Below are positions 35,464 through 44,804 of a stretch of 64,000 nt of DNA, piece by piece (the first letter of the stretch is position 1; the number at the start of each line of letters is the position of its first letter). The position numbers and the translations under genes were made by a program. Under the pieces are notes generated by a model that was given only the letters and a program-made list of their open reading frames with translations, was not told the origin of the DNA and did no database searches. Source of the DNA: YC2-FULL-38-9 sp964629635 (GTDB lineage Bacteria; Patescibacteriota; Microgenomatia; UBA1406; GWC2-37-13). The stretch is from contig CAZVQS010000001.1 in the NCBI GenBank assembly GCA_964629635.1, forward strand, positions 1 through 64,000. Direction: 5' to 3'.

Positions 35464-36353
35464 TTGCGGACAAGTAACTTTGTACTGGCAACCGGTTCCC
35501 ACGGACCGGAACCTGGTTTTCGCAATGCCGTTTCGATATGCGACGCAAGGAGAAACCATGCGTAGATAAACGCATGTATCGGACGAGTTGCCGCAAACCG
35601 GAAAAGTTCATCCCAGACAACGGGCAGCGTATACTCCTTTAAGGCTGCGTCGCGGCCGAACAGGTCCTCCATATGACGGCGGGAACGGAAGAACCGGACG
35701 CTTTGCCTGCGATGGTCCGCAAACGTTGCGGGAAGGCGGTACAGCAGCTGTGCCTCGGGAACATGCAGAAAGCGGTATCCGTTTGAAACGGCATACAGAT
35801 AGGAAAACGCGTCATCGCCCGTTTTGCAGGTAAAGCGCATACGCGAATAGAGCGGTCGGGAAAACGCGCGCGCCGGTCCGAAACAGGTGTATATATTGTT
35901 GCCGTTACGGTGCCTTGCGTACACACGTTTCTTGACTGCCATGCTTGCGGCGAGTACGGATTCGACCAAAGTACGAGGCGGCAGCTCCATAATCCGCGCG
36001 GACGTCAGATCTGCCCGGCCTGCAGCTGCCGGACCGGCAAGCTTGCGGAAAAACCGGCGGTCCGGAATACGGATATCCGCGTTCAGGAGAACGAACACGT
36101 CGCTTCGCGCACGCTCCATCAAAGCATTAAGCCCTGCGGAAATCCCCCGGTGCCGGGAAGAGGCCATGAGTACGACGGATGGGTATCCGCGTACGATTTC
36201 GTTTGTCCGGTCTGTTGATCCGTCCGAATACACGAGCACTTCGCGTAACTTCAGGTCCGGACCCGTATCCTGGAGGGCAACATCATCAAGAATCGCCTGA
36301 ATATTGCCTTCTTCGTTATATGCCGGTATGCCGACCGTGATGGTGTAAGACAT
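35460..36353 (-). CDS. Family 2 glycosyltransferase
   Basis: A 297-residue GT-A fold enzyme. It begins SYTITVGIPAYNEEGNIQAIL, has the nucleotide-binding VLVYSDGSTDRT and the metal-binding region LLNADIRIP, and ends with a hydrophobic segment (IHAFIYAWFLLASHIETAL) that may associate with the membrane. The frame could start earlier at 36473, but the ATG at 36353 lies two bases after the stop of the flippase-GT gene and matches the family start exactly. It precedes the deacetylase with a four-base overlap. Donor and acceptor sugars are unknown. Confidence 0.9.
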   Translation of the reverse strand: MSYTITVGIPAYNEEGNIQAILDDVALQDTGPDLKLREVLVYSDGSTDRTNEIVRGYPSVVLMASSRHRGISAGLNALMERARSDVFVLLNADIRIPDRRFFRKLAGPAAAGRADLTSARIMELPPRTLVESVLAASMAVKKRVYARHRNGNNIYTCFGPARAFSRPLYSRMRFTCKTGDDAFSYLYAVSNGYRFLHVPEAQLLYRLPATFADHRRQSVRFFRSRRHMEDLFGRDAALKEYTLPVVWDELFRFAATRPIHAFIYAWFLLASHIETALRKPGSGPWEPVASTKLLVRK

Positions 36354-36355
36354 GA

Positions 36356-38854
36356 TTATTTCCTGACCGCGGAAGGTGCAAATTTTAACCGGATCGGCAT
36401 CCTCCCCGGTACTTTTCCCGGCCGCATAGTGCGCATGAGGAACTGGCGCATCTTGCGGGACTGCCTGTCCCACTCAAACTGTTCGCTCCATGTGCGCGCC
36501 GTTTCCGACATGTGGCTGCGCAGCGTCTCATCGTCCGCAATCCGACGCAGCAGTCCGGCGAGCATCCGTGAATCCCCGTAATCGAAAAGCATGCCGCTTA
36601 CTCCCTCAGATACCGCGTCCCAGAGCCCCGGAACACGTGACGCGCATACCGGCGTTCCGCAGGCGTTTGCCTCAATGCACGATATGCCCCAGCCTTCCAT
36701 GTATGACGGCTGCACCATCACCCATGACCGTGAGAGCAGTTCGTTTTTTTCCCGCTCCCCGATCCTTCCCGGAAAAGCGGCAGACCCGTCAAGCCCAAGC
36801 TCCTCGGCAAGCTCATGCAGCTTCCCCTCCTCCTCGCCTGCGCCGGCAACAACAAGCTGCGCTGCCGGATGTGTCTCCCGGAACATCGCAAAAGATCTTA
36901 TAAGGACATCGACGCTTTTGTATTTTGCCAGGCGCCCGAGATAGGATATCAGGGGAACCGGTGACTTTTTACTCCCCGGGCGGCCTACAACGTTGACTCC
37001 GTTGGGGATGACGGATGAGGCGCGCAAACCCACTTCGCGTTCAAGCGCTTCAGCCGTTGAAGGCGATACGGCTATTACTTTGCTTTTCGCATACACCCAC
37101 GACATGAGGTATGTTTCCAGGAAGTGGGCAATCCAGGAAAACGGAGGAACGAGTGAGCGGAAAAATATGTCACGGTGGATATGGTGGACCAGAAGAACAA
37201 CGGGCACTCCCGCATACAGGGGGGCGAAAAAGGGTATGCCGTTTTCCGAATCGACGATCACATCGAACTTTCCCCTGAAACGGAATACGTAATAAAGCAG
37301 CGCCCAGCCATACACTGTTATGAATCCGCCTCTCCTGATGACATGCACGCCTTCGATGGTTTCCTCCGGGGCGCTTCGCCCGTCGTTAGCGGTAAACAGG
37401 GTGATGCGGCAGTTATCCCGGGACAGCCGTTTACCGATTTCATGGATGTACGCTTCAGCTCCCCCCGCCCTGACATGCTTCGTGTCGCGCCAGTTGAGAA
37501 AGAGTATCCGCATCCCCCGGCCCGGCTCCTGGCGCCTTCCGGCTGCAAACAGCCGCAGCAGGCTCCCTATGTTGTTTGAAACCGCCTCGCCGGTTATACC
37601 AAACGCCTCAACAGCCGCAACAGCGGCAAACAGGGCGAACATGGTAAAGCTGACCGTGTTCACGACCTGGGTGATGCTTTCATGGTACAGCACGATGAGA
37701 ACCGCCTCCGCAAGGGCCGCAAAAAGAGTGATGCGGGTAGGCAGGTAGTTTTTTTTCGCCAGGCTGTATGTCGTAAAACAGCTTGCCATGACCAAAAACA
37801 GCATGCCGAGCGAATATGCGGGCAAATGAGGCAGCACGCCCAGCCCGCGCGAGGTAAGCAGGGTTTTCACCATGAATTCCGGGGCAAGGATATACAAAAG
37901 CCATATGAAAAATCCCGCGCCCGCGATAATGGCAAAGAGGACGGCAAACTCCTTCCTCCCCGACCGGCCGCTTCCGACCGCCCGGGCAGTAATCGGTATG
38001 ATAAGACTGATCAGGCTTCCCGCTCCGAAAAACAGCGTCTTTCCCATGAGCGTCAACATGGAATACTCTCCCGCCTGCGCTGCCGGGAAATAATGCTTTA
38101 CGAGCAGGATATCTATATTGTAGATAAGCACCGATCCGAGCCCGGCAAAAAACGAATAGCCGAGAAACCGGTACGTATCGGAAAGGGAACGGGTTTTAGG
38201 CGCCTCCGGCATGACGGGAAGCGGGTGAAAACTGCGCCCGATGAATACGCTCAGTAGCCAGGCGGCGGAAAGCGAAAGGGGCACCGCTGCAACCGCCATC
38301 ATTTCTCCGGGAAACGGGATCCCGGCTGACATGTCCATAAGCAAATACTTCATTCCCGCCTCGGTAATGAACAGGAAGCCAACCCATACGAACGCAAGCT
38401 GGCCCGATAGCACGCCCCGTTCAAATGCAAGCAGGAAAAGAGGAACTGACATGAGCGAGAACAGGAAAAACTGCATGGGGTGTATCGCAAAAAAGCCGCC
38501 GACCGCATTCCGTGACAGGAACGATGCCAGTACGAAAAAAATGCCGGAAAACCACGCAAGCCACCAGTATTGCCGGAAAAAATGGAAATGCTTCTCGCGC
38601 TCCCCCTTTTCGCTGTAGAAGGCGGTGTACCGGGCAACCGTCAAGGCAAGGGAATTGGCCGGTACATTGATAAGATACTGTATGGACAAAAGCACGCTCA
38701 ACGTTGCGAACGCCTCGCCTGCCAGCACGCGGCCCGCCTGCACATTGAACAGCCAGTTGAACACGTTCGCAAGCATGGAAAGCGACCAGTAGAGAAAGGG
38801 CCCGGCAAACGCCCTCATGCCGACAAGCTTCCGCAGCGTCCGTATGTTAAACAC
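36356..38854 (-). CDS. Flippase-glycosyltransferase fusion (Wzx/MVF-like plus GT4)
   Basis: An 832-residue fusion. Residues 1-435 hold about twelve to fourteen helices in the style of the MOP superfamily (Wzx/MurJ-like lipid-linked sugar flippases). Residues 450-810 form a GT-B glycosyltransferase of family 4: MRILFLNWRD...GGAEAYIHEIGKRL, VIAVSPSTAEALE, VIPNGVNV, ISYLGRLAKYKSVDVLI and the EX7E region MEGWGISCIEANACGTPV. Joining a flippase to the sugar transferase could couple final sugar addition to export. The start is GTG at 38854; an ATG at 38818 is an alternative. It heads the leftward operon. Confidence 0.9.
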   Translation of the reverse strand: MFNIRTLRKLVGMRAFAGPFLYWSLSMLANVFNWLFNVQAGRVLAGEAFATLSVLLSIQYLINVPANSLALTVARYTAFYSEKGEREKHFHFFRQYWWLAWFSGIFFVLASFLSRNAVGGFFAIHPMQFFLFSLMSVPLFLLAFERGVLSGQLAFVWVGFLFITEAGMKYLLMDMSAGIPFPGEMMAVAAVPLSLSAAWLLSVFIGRSFHPLPVMPEAPKTRSLSDTYRFLGYSFFAGLGSVLIYNIDILLVKHYFPAAQAGEYSMLTLMGKTLFFGAGSLISLIIPITARAVGSGRSGRKEFAVLFAIIAGAGFFIWLLYILAPEFMVKTLLTSRGLGVLPHLPAYSLGMLFLVMASCFTTYSLAKKNYLPTRITLFAALAEAVLIVLYHESITQVVNTVSFTMFALFAAVAAVEAFGITGEAVSNNIGSLLRLFAAGRRQEPGRGMRILFLNWRDTKHVRAGGAEAYIHEIGKRLSRDNCRITLFTANDGRSAPEETIEGVHVIRRGGFITVYGWALLYYVFRFRGKFDVIVDSENGIPFFAPLYAGVPVVLLVHHIHRDIFFRSLVPPFSWIAHFLETYLMSWVYAKSKVIAVSPSTAEALEREVGLRASSVIPNGVNVVGRPGSKKSPVPLISYLGRLAKYKSVDVLIRSFAMFRETHPAAQLVVAGAGEEEGKLHELAEELGLDGSAAFPGRIGEREKNELLSRSWVMVQPSYMEGWGISCIEANACGTPVCASRVPGLWDAVSEGVSGMLFDYGDSRMLAGLLRRIADDETLRSHMSETARTWSEQFEWDRQSRKMRQFLMRTMRPGKVPGRMPIRLKFAPSAVRK

Positions 38855-38892
38855 CCCTTATTTGTAACCGGTACGGGCATGAGCCCCATGAC

Positions 38893-39012
38893 AAAACGGT
38901 AAGAAGTCTGACACATCTTGTGCGAGTTAAATGCTGCCGTTCTCACCATCAGGAAGGGAAAAACTGGCCATGCTTTGGCTAGCTTGTGTCTGTTTCCGGT
39001 TCTTACCGTTTT
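38893..39012. repeat. Inverted repeat between divergent genes
   Basis: AAAACGGTAAGAA (38893-38905) is repeated in inverse as TTCTTACCGTTTT (39000-39012), 94 bases apart, in the gap between the flippase-GT gene and the sensor kinase. It could be two binding sites of one regulator for both divergent genes. Confidence 0.5.
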
Positions 39013-39067
39013 CTTGCACAAATGAGATACCATCTGGATGGGCAAATACCTAGCATAAATGATGATT

Positions 39068-40678
39068 ATGAGAAAGGCCATCAATATATCCATCGCGGCG
39101 ACCATGCTTTTGGGTGCGGCTTCCTACCTGATTCTCTTTGCGACAAAACAGGCCTACCTGAGCGGCGTGAATTTCGAACCCCATTCGGTCCATTTTGCCC
39201 AGTACCCGTTTCTCATGTGGATGGGTGTTATAAGTAACATCGCAACGGGCATCGCCTTCGTCTCCATCCCGATCGCCCTTTCCTACTTCGTGCACAAGCG
39301 TGCGGATATCCGGTACAGCTGGGTAGCCGTCATGTTCAGCTCATTCATTTTCTGGTGCGCGCTCCATCATTTCGTGCATGCCGCCACCTACTGGTATCCG
39401 ATATACGGCGTCCAGGCTTCGGTCGACTTCGTCACCGCAGGCGTCTCCACCATCACCTCGATACTGCTCTGGCGCGTACTGCCGCACGCACTCAAACTGC
39501 CCCGGATCGAGGAGATCTTGAATGCGAACAAATCGCTGGAATCCCGGGTAGCCCAGCGTACGCAGGAATTGGAAAAACGTGAAGCGCAGTTTCGGGATCT
39601 TGCCAATTCCATGCCGCAGCTTGTTTGGACCGCGGACCCGGAGGGAAAAGTCGATTACTACAATAAACAATATAAGAACTATCTCGGTATCAACAAGAAG
39701 GACGGCGAATTTGTCTGGGCGCCGGTGGTCCATCCGGAGGATGCGGAACGGACCCTCACCGCATGGAACCGCGCCGTCAAAACCGGTGAAACCTATGAAG
39801 TGGAGCACCGGATCAAAACAAAAGACGACGGCTACCGCTGGCTCCTCTCGCGCGGCACTCCCGTCAAAGACAAAACGGGCAGCGTAGTCAAATGGTACGG
39901 CACCGCAACCGACATCCATAAATCAAAACAGCTTGAACGCCAGAAGGATGAATTCCTGAGTGTGGCCTCCCATGAGCTTAAGACGCCGGTCACGAGCATC
40001 AAGGCGTATACCCAGGTGCTCCAACGCATATTCGCAGCCCAGGGGGAAGACAAAGCAGTGCAGCTCCTGGGCAAAATGGACGGTCAGATCAACAAGCTTA
40101 CCGTCCTTATCGGTGACCTGCTTGATGCCACCAAAATCGAGTCGGGCAAGCTCAAGATGCGGGAAGAGTACTTCGACTTCAACGGCCTGGTGCAGGAAGT
40201 TGTCGAGGAAATCCAGCGGACCGCGCCGGAACATCGTATCATCGCCAAACTGTCTGAAACCAGGCAGCTGTTCGGCGACCGCGACCGCATCGGCCAGGTC
40301 ATCGTCAACTTCCTGACAAACGCCGTCAAATACTCCCCCAACACCCGGGACATTTATGTGCAGACAAAACTGGACGGCCGTTCGGTAACGCTTTCCGTTA
40401 AAGACAGGGGAATCGGAATACCCCGGGAAAAGATGAAAAACCTGTTTGAGCGGTTTTACCGGGTTGAAGGCAAGTATGAAAGCACCTATCCGGGCCTCGG
40501 ACTCGGATTGTATATCTCCAAAGAAATCATTGAAAGGCAGGGAGGAACAATAGCTGCCGATTCCGAAAAGGGTAAGGGATCCACATTCTCCTTCACTCTC
40601 CCCCTCCGGAAGAACGGGTATCCATTATCAAATTCAAAAAACACGACCTATGGGAAAAATACTCATCGCAGAGGATGA
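39068..40678 (+). CDS. Hybrid-type sensor kinase with ethylene-receptor-like membrane domain
   Basis: Membrane histidine kinase of about 536 residues. The N-terminal four-helix region contains MFSSFIFWCALHHFVHAATYW, where the CxxxH spacing matches the copper ligands of plant ETR1 and cyanobacterial relatives. Then come a coiled coil, a PAS/PAC domain (FRDLANSMPQLVWTADPEG... ATDIHKSKQLERQ), HisKA with SVASHELKTPVTSI, and HATPase_c (VIVNFLTNAVKYS, VKDRGIGIP, GLGLGLYISKEI). An ATG at 39059 is possible, but CATAAA (39054-39059) ends eight bases before the ATG at 39068, matching the leaderless pattern. Its end overlaps the response-regulator gene by 29 bases. Confidence 0.92.
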   Translation: MRKAINISIAATMLLGAASYLILFATKQAYLSGVNFEPHSVHFAQYPFLMWMGVISNIATGIAFVSIPIALSYFVHKRADIRYSWVAVMFSSFIFWCALHHFVHAATYWYPIYGVQASVDFVTAGVSTITSILLWRVLPHALKLPRIEEILNANKSLESRVAQRTQELEKREAQFRDLANSMPQLVWTADPEGKVDYYNKQYKNYLGINKKDGEFVWAPVVHPEDAERTLTAWNRAVKTGETYEVEHRIKTKDDGYRWLLSRGTPVKDKTGSVVKWYGTATDIHKSKQLERQKDEFLSVASHELKTPVTSIKAYTQVLQRIFAAQGEDKAVQLLGKMDGQINKLTVLIGDLLDATKIESGKLKMREEYFDFNGLVQEVVEEIQRTAPEHRIIAKLSETRQLFGDRDRIGQVIVNFLTNAVKYSPNTRDIYVQTKLDGRSVTLSVKDRGIGIPREKMKNLFERFYRVEGKYESTYPGLGLGLYISKEIIERQGGTIAADSEKGKGSTFSFTLPLRKNGYPLSNSKNTTYGKNTHRRG

Positions 40679-41006
40679 CGCAGACATCCTCGCTTCCATG
40701 CAGATGATACTGGAGATGGAAGGGTTTGAGGTGGTAACGGCCACGGACGGCAAAACGTTGAGCAACGTACATAGAGTGAAACCCGACCTGATGCTCCTTG
40801 ATATCTGGATGTCCGGGGTGGACGGCAGGACCATCTGCCGCGCCCTCAAAGCCGACAAGGCTACCAAGCACGTCCCGGTCGTGATGGTATCCGCCTCAAA
40901 AGACATCGAGAAATCGGCGAAGGATTCGGGCGCGGACGGATTCCTCCCCAAACCGTTTGAAATGGATGAACTGTTGAGAATCGTGAAAAAGTTTGTAGCG
41001 GCATAA
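40650..41006 (+). CDS. Single-domain response regulator
   Basis: A 118-residue CheY-like receiver. Acidic pocket EDDAD near residues 8-12, phosphoacceptor Asp in LMLLDIWMSGVDG at about residue 52, conserved Ser/Thr in VVMVSAS and Lys in FLPKPFE are all present, so it should be active. There is no output domain, so it acts by protein contact or phosphorelay. It overlaps the 3' end of the ethylene-receptor-like kinase gene by 29 bases in another frame, which makes the pair a cognate two-component system with coupled translation. Confidence 0.93.
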   Translation: MGKILIAEDDADILASMQMILEMEGFEVVTATDGKTLSNVHRVKPDLMLLDIWMSGVDGRTICRALKADKATKHVPVVMVSASKDIEKSAKDSGADGFLPKPFEMDELLRIVKKFVAA

Positions 41007-41062
41007 TGCATTCCCCTTCGGACGGTCCCATTTCCCCCCTTCATCGGTTATAATTTGTTTTT

Positions 41063-42142
41063 ATGAAACTCTCAATCGGCATTGTCGGGCTCCCGAACGT
41101 AGGCAAGTCCACACTCTTTAACGCGCTTCTCAAAAAACAGGTTGCATATGCGGCAAACTATCCGTTTGCGACCATCGAACCGAACGTAGGAATCGTTGAG
41201 GTGCCGGACGAGCGTCTGCCGGTCCTCGCCAGGATCGTGCATACCCAGAAGATCGTACCGGCGGCTGTCGAATTCTACGACATCGCAGGCATCGTGAAAG
41301 GCGCATCCACAGGTGAAGGCCTGGGAAACAAATTCCTCTCCCACATCCGCGAGGTTTCCGCGATCGTCCATGTGGTACGGCTGTTTGAAGACGGCAACGT
41401 CATCCACGTCGCAAATAAAGTGGACCCCAAAAGCGACATCGACACCATCGACGCGGAGCTCATTCTCGCGGACCTTGAAACATTAAACAAACAGCGGGAG
41501 CCCCGGGGCAATGCTACTAAAGAGGAAATCGCGCGCTTCGCGTTTGTCCAGAAACTCAAGGAAGAACTCAATAAGGGCCTATCCGCCCGGAATGTTTCCA
41601 TGACGGATGAAGAACGGGCGCTCATACGCGAACTCAATCTCCTTACCCTCAAACCGGTCATTTTCGCTTTCAACGTGTCAGAGGAACAGCTTGCCTCAAA
41701 AGAGGAAACCGTGAAAAAAATCGAAACCCTCGGAGTCGGCGGAACCTGGTTATTTTTCAATGCGAAACTGGAAAATGACGTATTGACCCTCTCCCCTGCC
41801 GAGCAGAAGGAGTACCTGAACCAGTACGGACTGGAGGATACCGGATTGAACCGCCTCATCAAAAAATCCTACGATACGCTCGGGCTCATATCGTTCCTGA
41901 CCGCCGGCGAACTTGAGGCACGTGCCTGGACCATCCGCAAAGGCACGCTCGCCCCGCAGGCCGCGGGAGTCATCCATACGGATTTCGAAAAGAAATTCAT
42001 CAAGGCGGATGTCGTTTCCTACGATAACTTCGTGAAAAACGAAGGATGGGTAAAGGCACGTGAGGTCGGACAGGTCGCAAGCTGCGGCAAAGACTATGTC
42101 ATGAAGGACGGGGACGTCGTGGAATTCAAGGTCGGTGCTTAA
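41063..42142 (+). CDS. ychF: Obg-like ATPase YchF
   Basis: A 359-residue P-loop NTPase of the YchF/OLA1 group, which binds ribosomes and prefers ATP over GTP in tested homologs. The P-loop GLPNVGKST is at residues 8-16, followed by NYPFATIEPNVGIV, the G3 motif DIAG and the NxxE-type replacement of NKxD (FAFNVSEEQ) typical for ATP preference, a coiled-coil arm and the C-terminal TGS domain. TATAAT at 41049-41054 ends eight bases before the ATG. The last 17 bases overlap the convergent S26-nucleotidyltransferase gene. Confidence 0.97.
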   Translation: MKLSIGIVGLPNVGKSTLFNALLKKQVAYAANYPFATIEPNVGIVEVPDERLPVLARIVHTQKIVPAAVEFYDIAGIVKGASTGEGLGNKFLSHIREVSAIVHVVRLFEDGNVIHVANKVDPKSDIDTIDAELILADLETLNKQREPRGNATKEEIARFAFVQKLKEELNKGLSARNVSMTDEERALIRELNLLTLKPVIFAFNVSEEQLASKEETVKKIETLGVGGTWLFFNAKLENDVLTLSPAEQKEYLNQYGLEDTGLNRLIKKSYDTLGLISFLTAGELEARAWTIRKGTLAPQAAGVIHTDFEKKFIKADVVSYDNFVKNEGWVKAREVGQVASCGKDYVMKDGDVVEFKVGA

Positions 42143-43208
42143 CGATTCTGAGTTTCATGAAGCGGAACATGCGTTCCCCCATGCTGCCGAACCAGCTTTT
42201 TTCACTGAATACCGCAAGCGGCGGCTTTTCGTAAAAAGACTTCCGAAGAATACAGCCAAGAACACGGTCAAGATAATATCGGCCGAACAGTTTCTTCAAA
42301 CCGTTCAGATCCTGAATTCCCCGCACGTGCAGGCGGTACATGGCACTGAGAAGAAGATACCGGTGGCTTCCCCGCATATTATGGTGAAAAAAATCGATGC
42401 ACGTCAGGAGTATCCGCATGCGGGGGGTTGGAAACCGAAAACGGTATCCGTTAATTCTTATTCCCATTGTTTTGGATAATGCATCACTTCCCATCCGGGC
42501 AACGAGCTGCCGGGAGTACAGTATCGATTGAAGAAACCGGTATCTGCTGATGATTGTCGGTTCGCTTGCCAGGATTACCACAAACGGAATTCCGTGAATG
42601 GGTGTCCCGTACCAAACTTCCTTCGTTTGAGGCAACATATTCAGAGGAACGTGCACCGGCATAACCTGTTTCCGGTATCCAAGTCCCGAAAGCAGCAGCC
42701 GTGCCTGGACGAAACCGTTCTCCCCCACCAGAACCGTGCATTCGAACCGGTCCATACGCGGCACCGTGCGATAGTAGAGCGAATAGGGCAAACCGCTCGC
42801 TAGGCAGTAACGCACCTTGCGTTTTTCAAGCAACCGCGTAAAAACCGTCAGCCTGCGTAAGGCTGCTCGCTCTGAACGAGCGTCTAACAACCTCCTGCCC
42901 CTAACCCTTCCCATGATCTGGCGACGGTGTACCGGAGCGTCCGCATACCGGTTACCATCCCCTTTTATGATCATGAGGCCGTTTTTCCGGTAAATGAGAC
43001 GGTGCAGCACGAACGTATTCCTGCTTTCGTATAAAATGACATCCCCTTCCACAATCCCGGAAGCTTTTACCCGCTCTACGGCAATCTTCTCTCCTGCGTG
43101 GAGCCGGGGCTCCATGCTTGTTCCCCGTACGTCAAGCGACACCTCCTTTTTCCGCGCAATCAGGAGCCGCAAGAGTCGTGCGGATAGAGATTTCGTACCC
43201 GTGTTCAT
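42126..43208 (-). CDS. S26-type signal peptidase fused to NTP_transf_5-like nucleotidyltransferase
   Basis: A fusion of about 360 residues. The first 100 residues look like an S24/S26 serine peptidase: VRGTSMEPRLHAGEKIAVERV with the catalytic Ser, GDVILYE, then FVLHRLI and IIKGDGN, the Ser/His arrangement of SipW-like signal peptidases. There is no transmembrane helix. The remaining 250 residues match in style the uncharacterised nucleotidyltransferase family NTP_transf_5 (RYCLASGLPYSLYYRTVPRMDRFECTVLV). Both families are often found with PqqD-type proteins in peptide-modification loci. The ATG at 43208 is preferred to the one at 43232 because TATATT lies 13 bases upstream. It opens the cluster to 48486. 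Confidence 0.72.
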   Translation of the reverse strand: MNTGTKSLSARLLRLLIARKKEVSLDVRGTSMEPRLHAGEKIAVERVKASGIVEGDVILYESRNTFVLHRLIYRKNGLMIIKGDGNRYADAPVHRRQIMGRVRGRRLLDARSERAALRRLTVFTRLLEKRKVRYCLASGLPYSLYYRTVPRMDRFECTVLVGENGFVQARLLLSGLGYRKQVMPVHVPLNMLPQTKEVWYGTPIHGIPFVVILASEPTIISRYRFLQSILYSRQLVARMGSDALSKTMGIRINGYRFRFPTPRMRILLTCIDFFHHNMRGSHRYLLLSAMYRLHVRGIQDLNGLKKLFGRYYLDRVLGCILRKSFYEKPPLAVFSEKSWFGSMGERMFRFMKLRIVKHRP

Positions 43209-43251
43209 TGAGGCAAATTCTAATATACGCATCCGTCTGATACAATGAGAT

Positions 43252-44796
43252 GTGAGCTCAGACCAGGCACAGCACCGCGGTTATACCGCCAGGCACTCTT
43301 CCGCACCCAGGGTATTTCCGTTTTTGCTGGTTTTCGCTGCCGGCATGTCCACCATGTCTCTCGAATTTCTTGCAGCGCGCATCATTGCCCCCTATTACGG
43401 CACATCTTTCGTTGTTTGGATCATCCTGATCGGTCTGTTTCTGGCAAGCATGAGCGCGGGTTCCATATCAGGAGGATATATCGCGGAAAAAAAGCATCCG
43501 CATCCGGGCTTGCTCATACTTGCAGGAGGCGTTGACATCATGCTGGTTGCGGCACTCAAGGAACCGTTCCTCCTTTTGCTCCAGGATCTTGTCCCTTCCA
43601 TCATCTGGGGAACTCTCCTGGCCGCCTTCCTGCTGTTTGTTTTGCCGGTATTCCTTTTGAGCGTATGCGTACCGGTAAGCCTCCATTTCGCGAAAAAACA
43701 CGCGTCGTTCCGCGAATCGGACGTGGGTATCATCTACGGCATTTCCTCCCTCGGCAGCATATTGGGAGTCGCACTCATCCCGCTCCTCCTGCCCGCTCTC
43801 GGCAATACGCTGTATACAGCACTGCTTGGCGCCCTTCTCTGCATCGTATCGATTCCGGGCTGGAAGGCAAACAGGCGGTTCGCTGCGGTTGCGGGAACGG
43901 TGGCCCTCTCCGCGTCACTCCTCCACCCCCTCAACTCCCGGACGCTGGACCGGCTGCTTCTCGCGGACCGCGATTCCCTGTATAACCGGATCTGGATACA
44001 CAGGGACCGTGTCGGGGACGAACCGGCGCTCATTCTCAGAACCGGCAGATTCACTCCGCAAAGTATTTATTTTCCTGACAAACCCGACCGATACATCGAT
44101 TATGTGGAAAAAATGGCCCGGTTTCTGAGTCCTCTGCCCGTAAAAGGCAGAATCCTTGTGCTCGGCGGGGGCGGAATGCAATCGACGTTACTTTTATCAC
44201 GGCTCAACCCGGATGCGATAATCGACGTCGTTGAAATCGATCCCCTTATGCCCGACCTTGCGCTTCGCTATTTCAAACATTCCCCGCTGGAAAACGCCAT
44301 CATCCATTACACCGATGCACGAACCTTCGTAAAAACCCGTTTGCCGGAGTCCTACGACGCGATATTCGTTGACGTTTTCAGCGAGGGAGGAAACCCGCCT
44401 TCTCACATGCTCACCCTCGAGTTCGCCCAGGAACTCGCCCGCATCACGAAGCCGAATGGAATCGCAGCATTGAATGTGGCAGCCCGCGGCAATGAGGCGC
44501 TCTTAACCCAGTACGCCTCGTACCACGCCGCTTTCGGGAACGCGGATCTATATGCCCTCAACGCTCCCGGACAGAAAAATCTTGGGGTTCTTCTCGCTTC
44601 ACGCTCACCGTTTGAACGGCAAAATACCGGCGGATTGTACGGAAAAATTACCCTTCCCTCCCCCGTTCCGCCTCCCCTCATCGACGATAAAGCTCCGCTT
44701 TTTATCAACGGGGAATACGCAGAAACGCCTCTCGGAATAGACGTTATCAAGGAATACGGCAAAACCCTGAAAGAGGTGTTCGGTGCCTTGATTTGA
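43252..44796 (+). CDS. Membrane-fused spermidine-synthase-like protein
   Basis: A 514-residue protein. Residues 20-230 form seven or eight helices (FPFLLVFAAGMSTMSLEFLAARIIAPYYG is the hallmark start of this fusion family), and residues 235-514 form an SAM-type methyltransferase fold like spermidine synthase: RILVLGGGGMQSTLLLSRL, IIDVVEIDPLMPDLALRYF and YDAIFVDVFSEGGNPP. Some members make polyamines, others are unassigned; no decarboxylase is in sight. The GTG start lies five bases after TACAAT (43241-43246). Its stop overlaps the possible TTG start of the radical SAM gene, so they form one unit. Confidence 0.85.
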   Translation: MSSDQAQHRGYTARHSSAPRVFPFLLVFAAGMSTMSLEFLAARIIAPYYGTSFVVWIILIGLFLASMSAGSISGGYIAEKKHPHPGLLILAGGVDIMLVAALKEPFLLLLQDLVPSIIWGTLLAAFLLFVLPVFLLSVCVPVSLHFAKKHASFRESDVGIIYGISSLGSILGVALIPLLLPALGNTLYTALLGALLCIVSIPGWKANRRFAAVAGTVALSASLLHPLNSRTLDRLLLADRDSLYNRIWIHRDRVGDEPALILRTGRFTPQSIYFPDKPDRYIDYVEKMARFLSPLPVKGRILVLGGGGMQSTLLLSRLNPDAIIDVVEIDPLMPDLALRYFKHSPLENAIIHYTDARTFVKTRLPESYDAIFVDVFSEGGNPPSHMLTLEFAQELARITKPNGIAALNVAARGNEALLTQYASYHAAFGNADLYALNAPGQKNLGVLLASRSPFERQNTGGLYGKITLPSPVPPPLIDDKAPLFINGEYAETPLGIDVIKEYGKTLKEVFGALI

Positions 44797-44804
44797 TTAG
44801 GCCT

